64,000 nucleotides of DNA. Origin: Lactobacillus sp. GTDB taxonomy: Bacteria; Bacillota; Bacilli; Lactobacillales; Lactobacillaceae. Shown one piece after another: positions 22,162 through 32,112 of the stretch (positions within the stretch are counted from its first letter, which is position 1; every line of letters starts with the position of its first letter). The position numbers were made by a program, and so were the translations under genes. The notes beneath the pieces are model-generated. The model was not told the DNA's origin, ran no database searches, and saw only the letters and a list, made by a program, of their open reading frames with translations. The DNA lies in assembly GCA_022641965.1 (NCBI GenBank), contig JALCDX010000001.1, positions 42,120 to 106,119 on the forward strand, given 5' to 3'.

Positions 22162-22341
22162 CTACAATTTAAACAAAATAAACAGAACTAAGACCAGCAG
22201 CAGTAAAACAATTCCAATCGCTAGATCAAGCCTTTTTTTAAGCAGATCGCTACGCTCAGATCTATCCTGTTCATGCTGCTGGCGGGCATAATCCGCACGT
22301 GTTTGCGGTTGGTCTTCTGAGGCATCCTGTTTTCTACTCAT
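22162..22341 (-). CDS. Small C-terminal single-TM hypothetical protein (59 aa)
   Basis: Not in ORF track: MSRKQDASEDQPQTRADYARQQHEQDRSERSDLLKKRLDLAIGIVLLLLVLVLFILFKL; overlaps end of NUDIX gene. Confidence 0.75.
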   Translation of the reverse strand: MSRKQDASEDQPQTRADYARQQHEQDRSERSDLLKKRLDLAIGIVLLLLVLVLFILFKL

Positions 22342-22894
22342 GCTGCTTTCCTTGGAGCAGCATGTTGCTCCACATTGTAATTGCTAAAATCGTTTTTGCA
22401 TCCACAATTTTGCCTTGCGAAAGCAGCTGCTGCAGCTCATCCAAACTGTACCAAGCCCGGGTTAAAAATTCATCATCATCGAGCGGGCGTTTGTTTTCAA
22501 GCTTAGTTAAGGTATCGCAGTAGAACAGGTACAGCTTTTCATCACAGAAGCCAGCCGATGAATAAAATTCTGTGACTTTTTCCCAGTAAGCCGCTGAATA
22601 GCCGCCCTCTTCATTGAGTTCACGTTTCATAGCTTCCAGTGGCGTAGCATCAGTTGGATCAATCAAGCCTGCTGGAATTTCAAGCGTGACTTGTTTGATC
22701 GGCTCGCGCCATTGTTTGACCAGCAGCATTTTTTTCTCATCGTTAACGGCAATAACGCCGCTAGCATTAGGATGGTGAACTACTTCTCTGGTTGCAGTTT
22801 CCTCATTTGGCAAAGAAACCGTTTCAACGTTTAAATCAATCAGTCTTCCTTGAAAAATCTGCTTGGTGGAGAGTGCTTTTTCTTCTAAGTTCAT
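22334..22894 (-). CDS. NUDIX hydrolase (ADP-ribose pyrophosphatase-like)
   Basis: NUDIX box-like GLIDPTDATPLEAMKRELNEEGGYSA; start at MNLEEKALS after AAAGGGAC rather than track start 22930. Confidence 0.92.
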   Translation of the reverse strand: MNLEEKALSTKQIFQGRLIDLNVETVSLPNEETATREVVHHPNASGVIAVNDEKKMLLVKQWREPIKQVTLEIPAGLIDPTDATPLEAMKRELNEEGGYSAAYWEKVTEFYSSAGFCDEKLYLFYCDTLTKLENKRPLDDDEFLTRAWYSLDELQQLLSQGKIVDAKTILAITMWSNMLLQGKQHE

Positions 22895-22905
22895 ATAGTC
22901 CCTTT

Positions 22906-23109
22906 CTAATCCAAGTAGACATTGACGCATTGCAAGCCGCGTTTGCCTTGGGCTAATTGAAAACGAACCCGCTGACCGACTTGCAGCCGCTGCTGCTCTT
23001 CATCTTGAATAGCAGTTCGAAACACAAAATATTTTGCATGGGTCAAATCATCTTTGATAAAGCCGTAGCTTTTGTCTTGATCAAATTGATCAACTACACC
23101 GTGGCGCAT
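22906..23109 (-). CDS. Divergent cold-shock-domain protein
   Basis: 67 aa; GVVDQFDQDKSYGFIKDD (RNP1-like), GQRVRFQLAQGKRGLQCVNV. Confidence 0.8.
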   Translation of the reverse strand: MRHGVVDQFDQDKSYGFIKDDLTHAKYFVFRTAIQDEEQQRLQVGQRVRFQLAQGKRGLQCVNVYLD

Positions 23110-25898
23110 TATTGTTCCAACCCTTCCGTCAAAGCAGCTGGATAATTAGCAGCCACAATGCCAGCGCACCGGCCACACAACATTGGGAAGCGATCGTCGC
23201 TGCCAATATCTGTCTTCAGCATACGGCAGCGAGGGCAAACTTCACCATTAGCATGCTCGACTTTCATCGCACCACTGGCAAATTTTTCTGCCTCTGCTGG
23301 TGCTGGCTCATTAGCAATCTGCAATTGTGAGACGATTAGAATTTGCCGCACATTAGCTGCTAATTGATCTAAAACGGTTTTTACTTCAGCGGTCGGATAC
23401 AGCGTTAATTTAGCTTCAAAAGACTTGCCGATTAATTTTTGATCCCGTGCTTCTTCCAGCGCCTTGAGCACGTCACTGCGCAAATTCATAAAGACTGCCC
23501 AGTTAGCTTTCAATTCTTCAGCTTGCGGATAAGTCTCAACTTGCGGCATATCGGACAATTGTGCGTAGGCTTCAGGTTCATGCAAGTATGACCAAACTTC
23601 TTCCATGGTATGCGGCAAGATTGGTGTGAGCAATTTAGTCAGTTTAACTAAAGCCGCATAAATCACTGTTTGCATGGACCGACGGCTGCGTGAATTTGCA
23701 GCATCAATATACAGAACATCTTTAGCAAAGTCTAAATAGAAGGCTGATAAATCATTCGACAAGAAACTGAAGACTTGTTTATAAACAGAAGTAAAATCAA
23801 AGCGATCATAAGCAGCTTCACAAACAGCTACCAAATCATTGAGCTTAACCAGCATGTATTGATCAACGCTGCTTAAATCTGCAAAGGCCACACTATTAGC
23901 CTGCGGATCAAAATCACTGGTATTAGCCAGCATATACCGCATCGTATTACGGATTTTACGATAAGCTTCGGCAGCCTGCTGCAAAATTTTATGCGAAACA
24001 GCAACATCTGAGGTGGTATCAGCTGAAGCGACCCAAAGACGGACAATTTCAGCACCCATTTGCTTAATTACGTCATTTGGTGCAATGACATTGCCCAAAG
24101 ACTTAGACATCTTGTGTCCTTTATCATCTAAAACAAAGCCTTGCGACAGAACCTGCTTATAAGGTGCTTTGCCAGTCGTAGCCACTGCGGTAATCAAACT
24201 TGAATTGAACCAGCCGCGATATTGATCGCTGCCTTCCAGATATAAGTCTGCTGGAAATTCTAGGCCGGCTCGCTTGCGCATGACGCCTGCCCAGGAAGTA
24301 CCAGAATCGAACCAAACATCCAAAATGTCAGTTTCTTTCTTAAATTCACCGTGAGGAGAATGTTCAGAAGTAAAGCCAGCTGGCAGCAGCTCTTGCGCGG
24401 TGTGAGTGTACCAAGCATTGGTTCCCTCTTTTTCGACAATAGCTGCTACATGGTCGACAATTTCTTTATTAACAATGGCCGTTCCATCTTCAGCGTAGAA
24501 AATCGGCAGTGGCACGCCCCAAGCCCGCTGACGAGAAATTACCCAGTCGCCGCGGTCTTTGATCATATTGTAGAGGCGTGTTTTGCCCCAAGCAGGAATA
24601 AAACTGTCTTGCTCAATTTGCGCTAAAATTTGCTCACGAATTTTAGCAATAGAAGCAAACCACTGTGTGGTAGCCCGGTAAATAACTGGTTTCTTCGTCC
24701 GCCAATCATGTGGGTAAGAGTGAGTGAAAAAGCTTAATTTAAGCAGAGCACCAGCTTTTTTCAGCTTCTCACTGACAATCTTGTTGGCATCATCATAAAA
24801 GACCCCAACCAAGTCTGGATCAGGGATGTCTTTGGTAAATTTGCCTTGAGCATCCATTGGGCTAAAGACAGGCAAGCCATATCGTTGGGCAACGTTATAG
24901 TCGTCCTCACCAAAGCCAGAAGCCGTATGAACTAATTCGGTACCGTCATCATCGGTAACGTGCATCGCATTCATGACTAAACTATCTTGATCATAAAGCG
25001 GATGCTTGGCAACCATCCGGTCCATCTCGGAGCCTTTCAGATGTTTGACCGTATGATAGTTTTCCCAGCCTAGAGCTTCAGCAACCGCTGGCAAACGGTT
25101 AGTTCCAACAACATATTTTTTATCGCCTAATTGAACAACCGAATAATCAAATTTCGGGTTAACCGTGATCCCCTGATTAGAAGGAATTGTCCACGGCGTA
25201 GTAGTCCAAATAACGAAATAAGTGTCTTGTGGGTCCAATAAGCCTTTGCCATCTTTAACTGGGAAAGCAATGTAGATGGATGGTGATTTGACATCATGGT
25301 ATTCAACTTCCGCTTCAGCCAAAGTGGATTCGCTGGACCATGACCAATAAACAGGCTTTTTGCCCTTATAGATCAAGCCTTTATCATACATTTCACCAAA
25401 AATACGCAGCTCTTCTGCTTCGAATTCTGGTTGCAGAGTAATATAAGGATGAGCCCAATCGCCCATGACTCCTAAGCGCTTAAAATCATTCCGCTGCTTA
25501 TTGATCTGCTCAACTGCATACTGACGGCATAATTCCCGGTATTTAGCCCGGTCCATTGTTTTGCGGTCAACGCCTTGTTTAGCTAACTGTTGCTCAACTG
25601 GCAACCCGTGAGTATCCCAACCAGGTACATAAGGTGCGTAATAGCCATCCATATTTTTATAGCGCACAATGATATCTTTTGAAATTTTATTTAAGGCATG
25701 GCCCATATGAATGTTGCCATTGGCAAATGGCGGCCCATCATGCAGCATAAAGGTTTTCTTACCCTTATTTTTCTTTAAAACTTGCTGGTAAACTTGATCA
25801 TCAGCCCATTGTTTTTGCCATTCTGGTTCACGCTGCGGCAAATTGCCCCGCATGCGGAATTTTGTTTTTCCTAAATTTAAAGTATCTTTGATTCTCAT
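23109..25898 (-). CDS. ileS: Isoleucine--tRNA ligase
   Basis: 929 aa; [28 protein letters not shown]-terminal CPRC/CGRC zinc motif. Confidence 0.98.
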   Translation of the reverse strand: MRIKDTLNLGKTKFRMRGNLPQREPEWQKQWADDQVYQQVLKKNKGKKTFMLHDGPPFANGNIHMGHALNKISKDIIVRYKNMDGYYAPYVPGWDTHGLPVEQQLAKQGVDRKTMDRAKYRELCRQYAVEQINKQRNDFKRLGVMGDWAHPYITLQPEFEAEELRIFGEMYDKGLIYKGKKPVYWSWSSESTLAEAEVEYHDVKSPSIYIAFPVKDGKGLLDPQDTYFVIWTTTPWTIPSNQGITVNPKFDYSVVQLGDKKYVVGTNRLPAVAEALGWENYHTVKHLKGSEMDRMVAKHPLYDQDSLVMNAMHVTDDDGTELVHTASGFGEDDYNVAQRYGLPVFSPMDAQGKFTKDIPDPDLVGVFYDDANKIVSEKLKKAGALLKLSFFTHSYPHDWRTKKPVIYRATTQWFASIAKIREQILAQIEQDSFIPAWGKTRLYNMIKDRGDWVISRQRAWGVPLPIFYAEDGTAIVNKEIVDHVAAIVEKEGTNAWYTHTAQELLPAGFTSEHSPHGEFKKETDILDVWFDSGTSWAGVMRKRAGLEFPADLYLEGSDQYRGWFNSSLITAVATTGKAPYKQVLSQGFVLDDKGHKMSKSLGNVIAPNDVIKQMGAEIVRLWVASADTTSDVAVSHKILQQAAEAYRKIRNTMRYMLANTSDFDPQANSVAFADLSSVDQYMLVKLNDLVAVCEAAYDRFDFTSVYKQVFSFLSNDLSAFYLDFAKDVLYIDAANSRSRRSMQTVIYAALVKLTKLLTPILPHTMEEVWSYLHEPEAYAQLSDMPQVETYPQAEELKANWAVFMNLRSDVLKALEEARDQKLIGKSFEAKLTLYPTAEVKTVLDQLAANVRQILIVSQLQIANEPAPAEAEKFASGAMKVEHANGEVCPRCRMLKTDIGSDDRFPMLCGRCAGIVAANYPAALTEGLEQ

Positions 25899-25904
25899 AG
25901 ATTG

Positions 25905-26105
25905 CCTCTAGAAAACAAAAACAGCTCGTCCGATAGGACGAAGCTGTTTCGCGGTACCACCTAACTTGAATGAGCCTAAGCTCATTCCTCTTAGCAAGCT
26001 GCTTAACGAGCAGCAAACGTTTAAGTCTATGATGTCAGCCGATCAACCCATCGCGGCCTTGCTAATCTTCCACCAACATTAGCTCGCTGTTAGCCTTGGT
26101 TCTAC
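25905..26105 (-). promoter_or_regulatory. T-box leader of ileS
   Basis: Minus strand AGGTGGTACCGCG (25950-25962) followed by terminator AAACAGCTTCGTCC-tatc-GGACGAGCTGTTT (25919-25949) and U-run; candidate ATC specifier in GCTGACATCATAGAC. Confidence 0.93.
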
Positions 26106-26118
26106 TGACAACTTAAAA

Positions 26119-26826
26119 TTAATCGTGATCTTTGTAATTATCTGGAAAGACAACCGTTGGTCCAACTTGAGGTTGCGGTTGTGTTTCTGGTTGCGGACCA
26201 GCAGTTTCATGGCTCGGACTATCCCCTGCCATAATTTGCGGCTGATCACCTTGGTTAGAGTTTACTTCAGGCTTTGGCTCATTGTCAACTGAAGAAGTTT
26301 GAATTTCATCAGTTGGAATCGGCTCACCACCATCAGCTGGATACAAGCGACTGCGGCCATAGTACTTATCAAGGTAATATTGCCATTCATCGTCATCCAG
26401 TTCTTTAACTTGCTGCTCCAGCAGATGCTTAGTTTGATTACGGAATTCTTCAACTTTATTCTTCAGCAATTCATAATCATTTTGCAAACTATCATGCTGT
26501 CTTTGCAGTTCAGCATTTTGCTTTTCAGCATCGGCTTTGCCTTTGGCCATTAAGGCATCCGCATTCTTTTTAGCTTCTGCCTTAACTTGCTTAGCCGTGC
26601 GCTGTGCTTCAATTAAAGAATCATTGAGTGAATCTTTGATTTTGGCGTATTTATCAACTTGTGCTTTTAATTCTTGATTGCTATTTTTTAAATCGACAAC
26701 CTTGTCCAAGGCATCGCCATAAGCATCAACAATTCTGTCCAAAAATGCATCAACTTGTTCAGCATCATAGCCGCGCATTTTCTTATCGAATTGCTTATTA
26801 TGGATGTCCATCGGCGTTAAAGTCAT
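26119..26826 (-). CDS. divIVA: Cell division protein DivIVA
   Basis: 235 aa; LTPMDIHNKQFDKKMRGYDAEQVDAFLD plus coiled coil. Confidence 0.96.
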   Translation of the reverse strand: MTLTPMDIHNKQFDKKMRGYDAEQVDAFLDRIVDAYGDALDKVVDLKNSNQELKAQVDKYAKIKDSLNDSLIEAQRTAKQVKAEAKKNADALMAKGKADAEKQNAELQRQHDSLQNDYELLKNKVEEFRNQTKHLLEQQVKELDDDEWQYYLDKYYGRSRLYPADGGEPIPTDEIQTSSVDNEPKPEVNSNQGDQPQIMAGDSPSHETAGPQPETQPQPQVGPTVVFPDNYKDHD

Positions 26827-26898
26827 TGTATCAGTCCTTTGCTCCTCTACAGTTTTACTAACTTATTATAGCCAAAAATTGACGTTGGTGCTACTTAA

Positions 26899-27669
26899 TC
26901 AGTGATGCGATGCCCATAAATAATATTCCAAGCGATAGCGGCCTTTACGCGTTGGCTGCGCAGAGAGCAATTTAATTCGGCCAAAATGTCGCCAGCTGAT
27001 AATTTGTCCAGGTTCAACTGCTGTTTCTAAACGCTGGGGCAGCATAAAATCGACTTGCACCTCTCCAGCCGTGATAGCTGTTTGCACCTCTTTTCGACTT
27101 TGCTTGCCAATTTTTGCCAGTACTGCGTCTAAGCGCAAAGAATTGGCAACTGCAGAAGCTTCAAGGTGATCATCGCTTTGGTCAACCAGGTCTTGCCAGC
27201 TGACAAGCTGAACTTTAACACTAGCACGCCCTACCCGCTGAATCTGTTGGCAAAAGAAAGCCGCCAATTCCTTTTGGACAATTACTTGCCAACAGCCATT
27301 TCCATCTGTCACGATGTCGCCAAAAGTGTCTAGTTCAACGCCCAGATGCGTTAAAACACCCAGAATTTGACTGTGCGTCAGTTGGTTGAAACGCTGATTG
27401 TAGTCGAATTGCAGCAGCGCCAACCGAAAATCAATTGATCCTTGCGGATTAATAATTGCCCGCTGCTTTTCGCTATTTGCAAAACCGCCGCTGCTAATTA
27501 AAGGAACCTCATTACCAAGGACTGCTTTAAGCAAGGCTAACTCATGCGGGTTCAAAAAACCGGTTAAAATTTGCGTTTGCTGGTAAAGTGCTTCTTTATA
27601 CCAGCCAATATATTTATCCAGATTCGGACTAGGGCCAAATCTACGAAGATACCATTCTTTATTTTGCAT
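26899..27669 (-). CDS. ylmH: YlmH family S4-domain RNA-binding protein
   Basis: RLDAVLAKIGKQSRKEVQTAITAGEVQVDF S4 domain; start set at MQNKEWYLRRFG (27669), not the track start 27870 inside yggT. Confidence 0.9.
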   Translation of the reverse strand: MQNKEWYLRRFGPSPNLDKYIGWYKEALYQQTQILTGFLNPHELALLKAVLGNEVPLISSGGFANSEKQRAIINPQGSIDFRLALLQFDYNQRFNQLTHSQILGVLTHLGVELDTFGDIVTDGNGCWQVIVQKELAAFFCQQIQRVGRASVKVQLVSWQDLVDQSDDHLEASAVANSLRLDAVLAKIGKQSRKEVQTAITAGEVQVDFMLPQRLETAVEPGQIISWRHFGRIKLLSAQPTRKGRYRLEYYLWASHH

Positions 27670-27684
27670 TTTTATCTCAAACAA

Positions 27685-27709
27685 AAAACGAGGTATTCTC
27701 CCTCGTTTT
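27685..27709 (-). terminator. Hairpin terminator between yggT and ylmH
   Basis: AAAACGAGG-tattctc-CCTCGTTTT, U-run in minus direction; overlaps yggT stop. Confidence 0.75.
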
Positions 27710-27995
27710 AATAGCCTAATAATTTGAATAAGGCTAGAAACAGCCAGCGTAAAGCATAATTTTGCACCAAATAAAGCAAAAGCAAAGCTAGCACTGGCGA
27801 AAAGTCTATTCCCCAAAAGGCTGGCAAATGGAAAATACGCAGATATGGTACTACTATTCTTCCTAACCATTCACCCAACTTAGAATCACGTAAAGCTGGC
27901 ACCCAGGAAAATAAACAGTAAATGACAATGACTAGACTATATAGATAAATTAGCCAACTTAACAATCGGTAAAGCGCTAATAAAAAAGTCGTCAT
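27708..27995 (-). CDS. YggT/YlmG family membrane protein
   Basis: 95 aa, hydrophobic, between sepF and ylmH. Confidence 0.88.
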   Translation of the reverse strand: MTTFLLALYRLLSWLIYLYSLVIVIYCLFSWVPALRDSKLGEWLGRIVVPYLRIFHLPAFWGIDFSPVLALLLLYLVQNYALRWLFLALFKLLGY

Positions 27996-28429
27996 TAATC
28001 AAGGTTATCTTTCTTTTCAACTAATTCAGAAACTTTGCCATCAGTTTCAAATTTTGGTGGCGTAGCTAAGAAAATCTTATCGCCAACTCGTTGGATTTCG
28101 CCACTTAAGGCATAAACAGTCCCGGTAATAAAGTCAACAATCCGGCGGGCTGAGGCATCATCCATGCGGCTGAAATTAATAATAATTGCCTTATTGTTCA
28201 GCAAATTTTGCGCTACTTCTTTTGCATCAGAATAAACGCGTGGTTCATAAATCACAATTTTGCTGGTTGGCGTTAAGCCTGATTGGATCGATACCACATT
28301 GTGCCCCCGATGATTGCTTTCTTGTCCATTATCTACTGCTGGAACTGAAGTTCCATCTTCTAATTCGGTCTGATCTGCTTCGTCATCTTCAGAGATACCG
28401 AAAAATCTCCCTAATTTATCTAATGCCAT
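27995..28429 (-). CDS. sepF: Cell division protein SepF
   Basis: 144 aa; IVIYEPRVYSDAKEVAQNLLNNKAIIINFSRMDDASARRIVDFITG. Confidence 0.96.
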   Translation of the reverse strand: MALDKLGRFFGISEDDEADQTELEDGTSVPAVDNGQESNHRGHNVVSIQSGLTPTSKIVIYEPRVYSDAKEVAQNLLNNKAIIINFSRMDDASARRIVDFITGTVYALSGEIQRVGDKIFLATPPKFETDGKVSELVEKKDNLD

Positions 28430-28451
28430 ATTATTACCTCCTGCCTAACGC

Positions 28452-29780
28452 TTATTTGCGATGCTTGAAGAACGGCACGTCCTCGTCATCATCGTCGCTA
28501 GCGCTAGTTTCAATTTGTGAAATTCCTGCTTTATCATTGTCTAATGAATCATAGGAAGTTTGTGCTTGTTTTGGTTGTGCAGTGTTGCGGCGGCTAGGAT
28601 GCTTATCGCCAAGGTCCCAAACGCTGGTTGGATCAACCATTGTTTCAGTCTTTGGCTTATCAGCTGCCGATGCTTGCTCTGCAGGCGCGGCTTTTGAAGC
28701 GGCTGGCCGATCAGCTGCTGGTGCAGCCTGGCTTGAAGTGTTCATTGGAGCCGGTTTGGGCTGTTGTTGCACATGCACTTGTTGGCCCCGGCCAGGCAGC
28801 TTTTTAGAAGCCTCCTCTTCAGCTTTTGAATCAATGCCAGTAGCAATGACTGTGACTACCACTTCGTCGCCTAAGTTAGGATTAATTGAGGTACCAAAGA
28901 TAATGTTCACGCCATCACCAGCTGCCTTGCTGACAATTTCAGAAGCATCCTGTGCTTCGAACAGAGTCAGGTCTGGACCACCAGTAATGTTCAAAAGAAC
29001 TTGTTTAGCGCCGTCAATTGAAACTTCTAGTAAAGGTGAAGAAATAGCAGCCTTGGTTGCTTCAACCGTCCGGTTTTCACCATTAGCACGACCAATGCCC
29101 ATTAAAGCTGAGCCTTGGTTCTGCATTACAGTTTTAACATCGGCAAAGTCCAAGTTGACATAGTCGGTTGAGGTGATCAAATCCGAAATGCCTTGGACAC
29201 CCTGCCGCAAAACATTGTCTGCTTCTTTAAAGGCATCCATCATTGGTGTCTTCTTATCGACCATCTCCAGCAAACGATTGTTGGCGATAATCACAAGCGT
29301 ATCAACGTATTGTTTTAATTTTGCAATTCCTTCTGCCGCATTTTTAGAACGCTTTGGTCCTTCAAAAGTGAATGGGCGGGTGACAACTCCCACCGTCAAA
29401 GCGCCGCTTTCACGAGCAATTTTGGCAATCACTGGTGCTGCACCAGTACCAGTTCCGCCGCCCATGCCGGCAGTAATAAAAATCATATCTGCACCTTTAA
29501 GTGCATCTTCAATGGTTTGCTGACTCTCTTCAGCAGCCTTTTGGCCAACTTCAGGATGAGAACCAGCGCCCAAGCCACGTGTCAATTTTGGCCCAAGCTG
29601 AATTTTGTTTTCGGCTTTGCTGGAATTCAAAGCTTGCACATCAGTGTTAGCTGCAATAAACGAGACGCCTTGAACGCCATCGTCAATCATTCTGTTAACT
29701 GCATTGCCGCCAGCTCCGCCGACACCGATTACTTTGATCACAGCATTTTTGTTGTCGTCTGAATCAAATGTAAAATCCAT
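28452..29780 (-). CDS. ftsZ: Cell division protein FtsZ
   Basis: [30 protein letters not shown]; start at [12 protein letters not shown]. Confidence 0.98.
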   Translation of the reverse strand: MDFTFDSDDNKNAVIKVIGVGGAGGNAVNRMIDDGVQGVSFIAANTDVQALNSSKAENKIQLGPKLTRGLGAGSHPEVGQKAAEESQQTIEDALKGADMIFITAGMGGGTGTGAAPVIAKIARESGALTVGVVTRPFTFEGPKRSKNAAEGIAKLKQYVDTLVIIANNRLLEMVDKKTPMMDAFKEADNVLRQGVQGISDLITSTDYVNLDFADVKTVMQNQGSALMGIGRANGENRTVEATKAAISSPLLEVSIDGAKQVLLNITGGPDLTLFEAQDASEIVSKAAGDGVNIIFGTSINPNLGDEVVVTVIATGIDSKAEEEASKKLPGRGQQVHVQQQPKPAPMNTSSQAAPAADRPAASKAAPAEQASAADKPKTETMVDPTSVWDLGDKHPSRRNTAQPKQAQTSYDSLDNDKAGISQIETSASDDDDEDVPFFKHRK

Positions 29781-29795
29781 TAATGTCACCCTAAC

Positions 29796-31160
29796 TTAAT
29801 CAAAGAACTTCTTAAAGAAATCTCTGATTCCCTTTTTATGCTGATCAGCTTGATGCTGAACACGGTGAGCTGTTTCCTCAGGGGAAGCCACCTCTTGTTT
29901 ATTATAATCTTCTTCGCTATCGATTTCATCATCCCGGCTGTGCCTTTTGAAAAATTTAAGGTTGCTGCCAGAATCAGCTGGCGTCGATGTTTCTGCCGTG
30001 CCATAGATAACGCTATTGACCAAGTAATCAATATCAGCCAATTCATAAGCATAAGAAACAACGCCATAGGCTGCGGCAAACATGGCATTGTGCAGACCCA
30101 TTTGATCAGGCTGATAAATGCGGACTTTGACACCGTAATCATTGTTGATTAAGTCTGCAATTCCCTGCAAGTTGCTGGCTCCGCCAGTTACAACGATCCC
30201 ACCTGGAACTTGGAAGCTATTATTTTTGGATAGCCCTTTGCCAATCCGACTGAAAATCTGTTGCAAACGAGCATTAATAATCTCGCTTAAATAATGTTCA
30301 TCAATTAATTGCGGTTCAGATTCACCAACAACGCTGATTGGGAACTTATCGTCTTCGGAAGTCAAAGATGGTTCGGCAAAACCAAAGTCCAGCTTGACTT
30401 GCTCAGCATCTTTCTTAGAAGTATTTAAGGCTACAGAAATATCATGAGTAATATTTTCGCCGCCTTCTGCATCAACCCGGGCATAAGTAATCTTATTATC
30501 TCGAATAACGGTTGCTGTTGAAGTGCCACCGCCAAGATCTAAAATAATAGCGCCAAAAGTTGCTTCGGCCTCTTGTAAAGCTACCCGAGCAATGGCCAAT
30601 GGGGCCGGCACAAAGAAGTTGTTTTGATAACCTGCTCGTTCAATCGCCTTACGGATATTATGCAAATCATTAGCCGGAACAGTCAGCAAAATTCCGCTGA
30701 CTTGCAAAGAATGAGCCAGCATATTGCGCGGATCGTGGACGTCAGTTTTACCATCGATCAGAAACCGGTTTGGCAGAAAGGCAATCGCAGCCTTGCCCTC
30801 TTGCAAGCTGTCATTGATGGCTTTTGCCAACACTTTTTTAACATCTTGATCGCTGATTTCTCGACCTTGATCAGAAATATTAATCTGTGCACTAGCTGTT
30901 TGCAGCTGCAGCAAACCAACAGGAATGCCAGTTACCACGCGATAAATTTTTGAATTGGTCTTTTGAGCCAGGTTTTTCAGCGTACGGCTAATGCTAGCTG
31001 CTGTTTGATCAATATCGACAATTTTGCCGTGCCGCATGCCATTGGTAGGCTCACTAACTGCTCCAATGACTTGCATGCCTTGCGTGCCAGTATCGGCTAC
31101 GACTGCTTTAATTCTGGTAGTGCCAATATCCAGCCCGACCAGCAAATTTGAGTTATCCAA
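29796..31160 (-). CDS. ftsA: Cell division protein FtsA
   Basis: 454 aa; VGLDIGTTRIKAVV, AIILDLGGGTS, VVTGGASNLQGI. Confidence 0.97.
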   Translation of the reverse strand: MDNSNLLVGLDIGTTRIKAVVADTGTQGMQVIGAVSEPTNGMRHGKIVDIDQTAASISRTLKNLAQKTNSKIYRVVTGIPVGLLQLQTASAQINISDQGREISDQDVKKVLAKAINDSLQEGKAAIAFLPNRFLIDGKTDVHDPRNMLAHSLQVSGILLTVPANDLHNIRKAIERAGYQNNFFVPAPLAIARVALQEAEATFGAIILDLGGGTSTATVIRDNKITYARVDAEGGENITHDISVALNTSKKDAEQVKLDFGFAEPSLTSEDDKFPISVVGESEPQLIDEHYLSEIINARLQQIFSRIGKGLSKNNSFQVPGGIVVTGGASNLQGIADLINNDYGVKVRIYQPDQMGLHNAMFAAAYGVVSYAYELADIDYLVNSVIYGTAETSTPADSGSNLKFFKRHSRDDEIDSEEDYNKQEVASPEETAHRVQHQADQHKKGIRDFFKKFFD

Positions 31161-31209
31161 AATTGTGCCTCCACCTTTTTATTTCCATTAAAATCATACC
31201 ATACTGGAC

Positions 31210-32067
31210 TTATTGCGAGATCCCGTACTTTATTTTTTCCGACTGTGTCAATTGCCGGCTATAAGCGCCAATTTCAAAATCAATGACTGATTCGCCTTTC
31301 AGCGTTGGTTTGATTTGGTCGTAATATTTCATCTTGTCTTTAATAGTGCGAATATTGCCAATAACCACGTTCTTGTCTTTCATCACAAAAATGATTTGCG
31401 TTGGGCGCTCAGTCTCACCGCTCATTATCTTAATCCGGCTTTGAATACTAGTTGGCAAAGAAAAAAATACGTCCAAATCCTCTTTTAAGGAAGTCTTTTT
31501 ATTATAGCCAACAAAAATCGGCTTGCCTTTTTCAATCATGCTTAATGGCAAAGCCTGCAGTCCAACCTTGCCATTAGACATGATCATATGGCAGCTATTG
31601 CCTGTACGGACGTAGCCGATCACCTTTTTTTGCTTCAGAATCAGGTTAATTCGGTTGCCGTCATAAAAATTAATACGCGTTGCTGCCAATTCTGGAAAAT
31701 GTTTCACCAAACGCTGGTTGATTTGCTGACGGTGGAACATGACGCTGACAACTTTATCTTTGGCTGTTAAACCACTAGCTTTGACTACTTGCTCCCGTGG
31801 CAACTGCGTGGCGCCTTTGACGCGCACGCTGCAGATACTAGCCTTGGGAGAAATGTAATAGCCACTAGCCAGCAGCAAGCATAACGATATGAAAATCAAA
31901 ATTCCCAACCGACCCAGCAGCGATTTGCGTCTTTCATGATTCAGCTGCTTCAAAGAGGCTGAAACCTTAGGCTGGCTCTTTTTAGCAGGCTTGTCCTTAA
32001 AATTCAGCCAGCCCGAAAGCTCGGCTTGCGGGTCTTTTCTGGTCATTTTCTTTTTTGCCATTGTCAT
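31210..32067 (-). CDS. divIB: Cell division protein DivIB/FtsQ
   Basis: 285 aa; TM plus POTRA-like region, between murG and ftsA. Confidence 0.92.
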   Translation of the reverse strand: MTMAKKKMTRKDPQAELSGWLNFKDKPAKKSQPKVSASLKQLNHERRKSLLGRLGILIFISLCLLLASGYYISPKASICSVRVKGATQLPREQVVKASGLTAKDKVVSVMFHRQQINQRLVKHFPELAATRINFYDGNRINLILKQKKVIGYVRTGNSCHMIMSNGKVGLQALPLSMIEKGKPIFVGYNKKTSLKEDLDVFFSLPTSIQSRIKIMSGETERPTQIIFVMKDKNVVIGNIRTIKDKMKYYDQIKPTLKGESVIDFEIGAYSRQLTQSEKIKYGISQ

Positions 32068-32112
32068 ATCACCTCTTTGCCAAATTTTTAGCCCAACATT
32101 ACTTGACTTGCC

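Noticed and set aside
27670-27870. N-terminal extension of the YlmH ORF
   Set aside because: Lies over yggT and the terminator; YlmH starts at 27669
28186-28554. 122-aa plus-strand ORF spanning sepF/ftsZ boundary
   Set aside because: Shadow ORF over two confident minus-strand genes
28582-29163. 193-aa plus-strand ORF antisense to ftsZ
   Set aside because: Frame-shadow of the conserved ftsZ coding sequence; no RBS or recognisable domain; low-complexity Ser/Ala-rich composition
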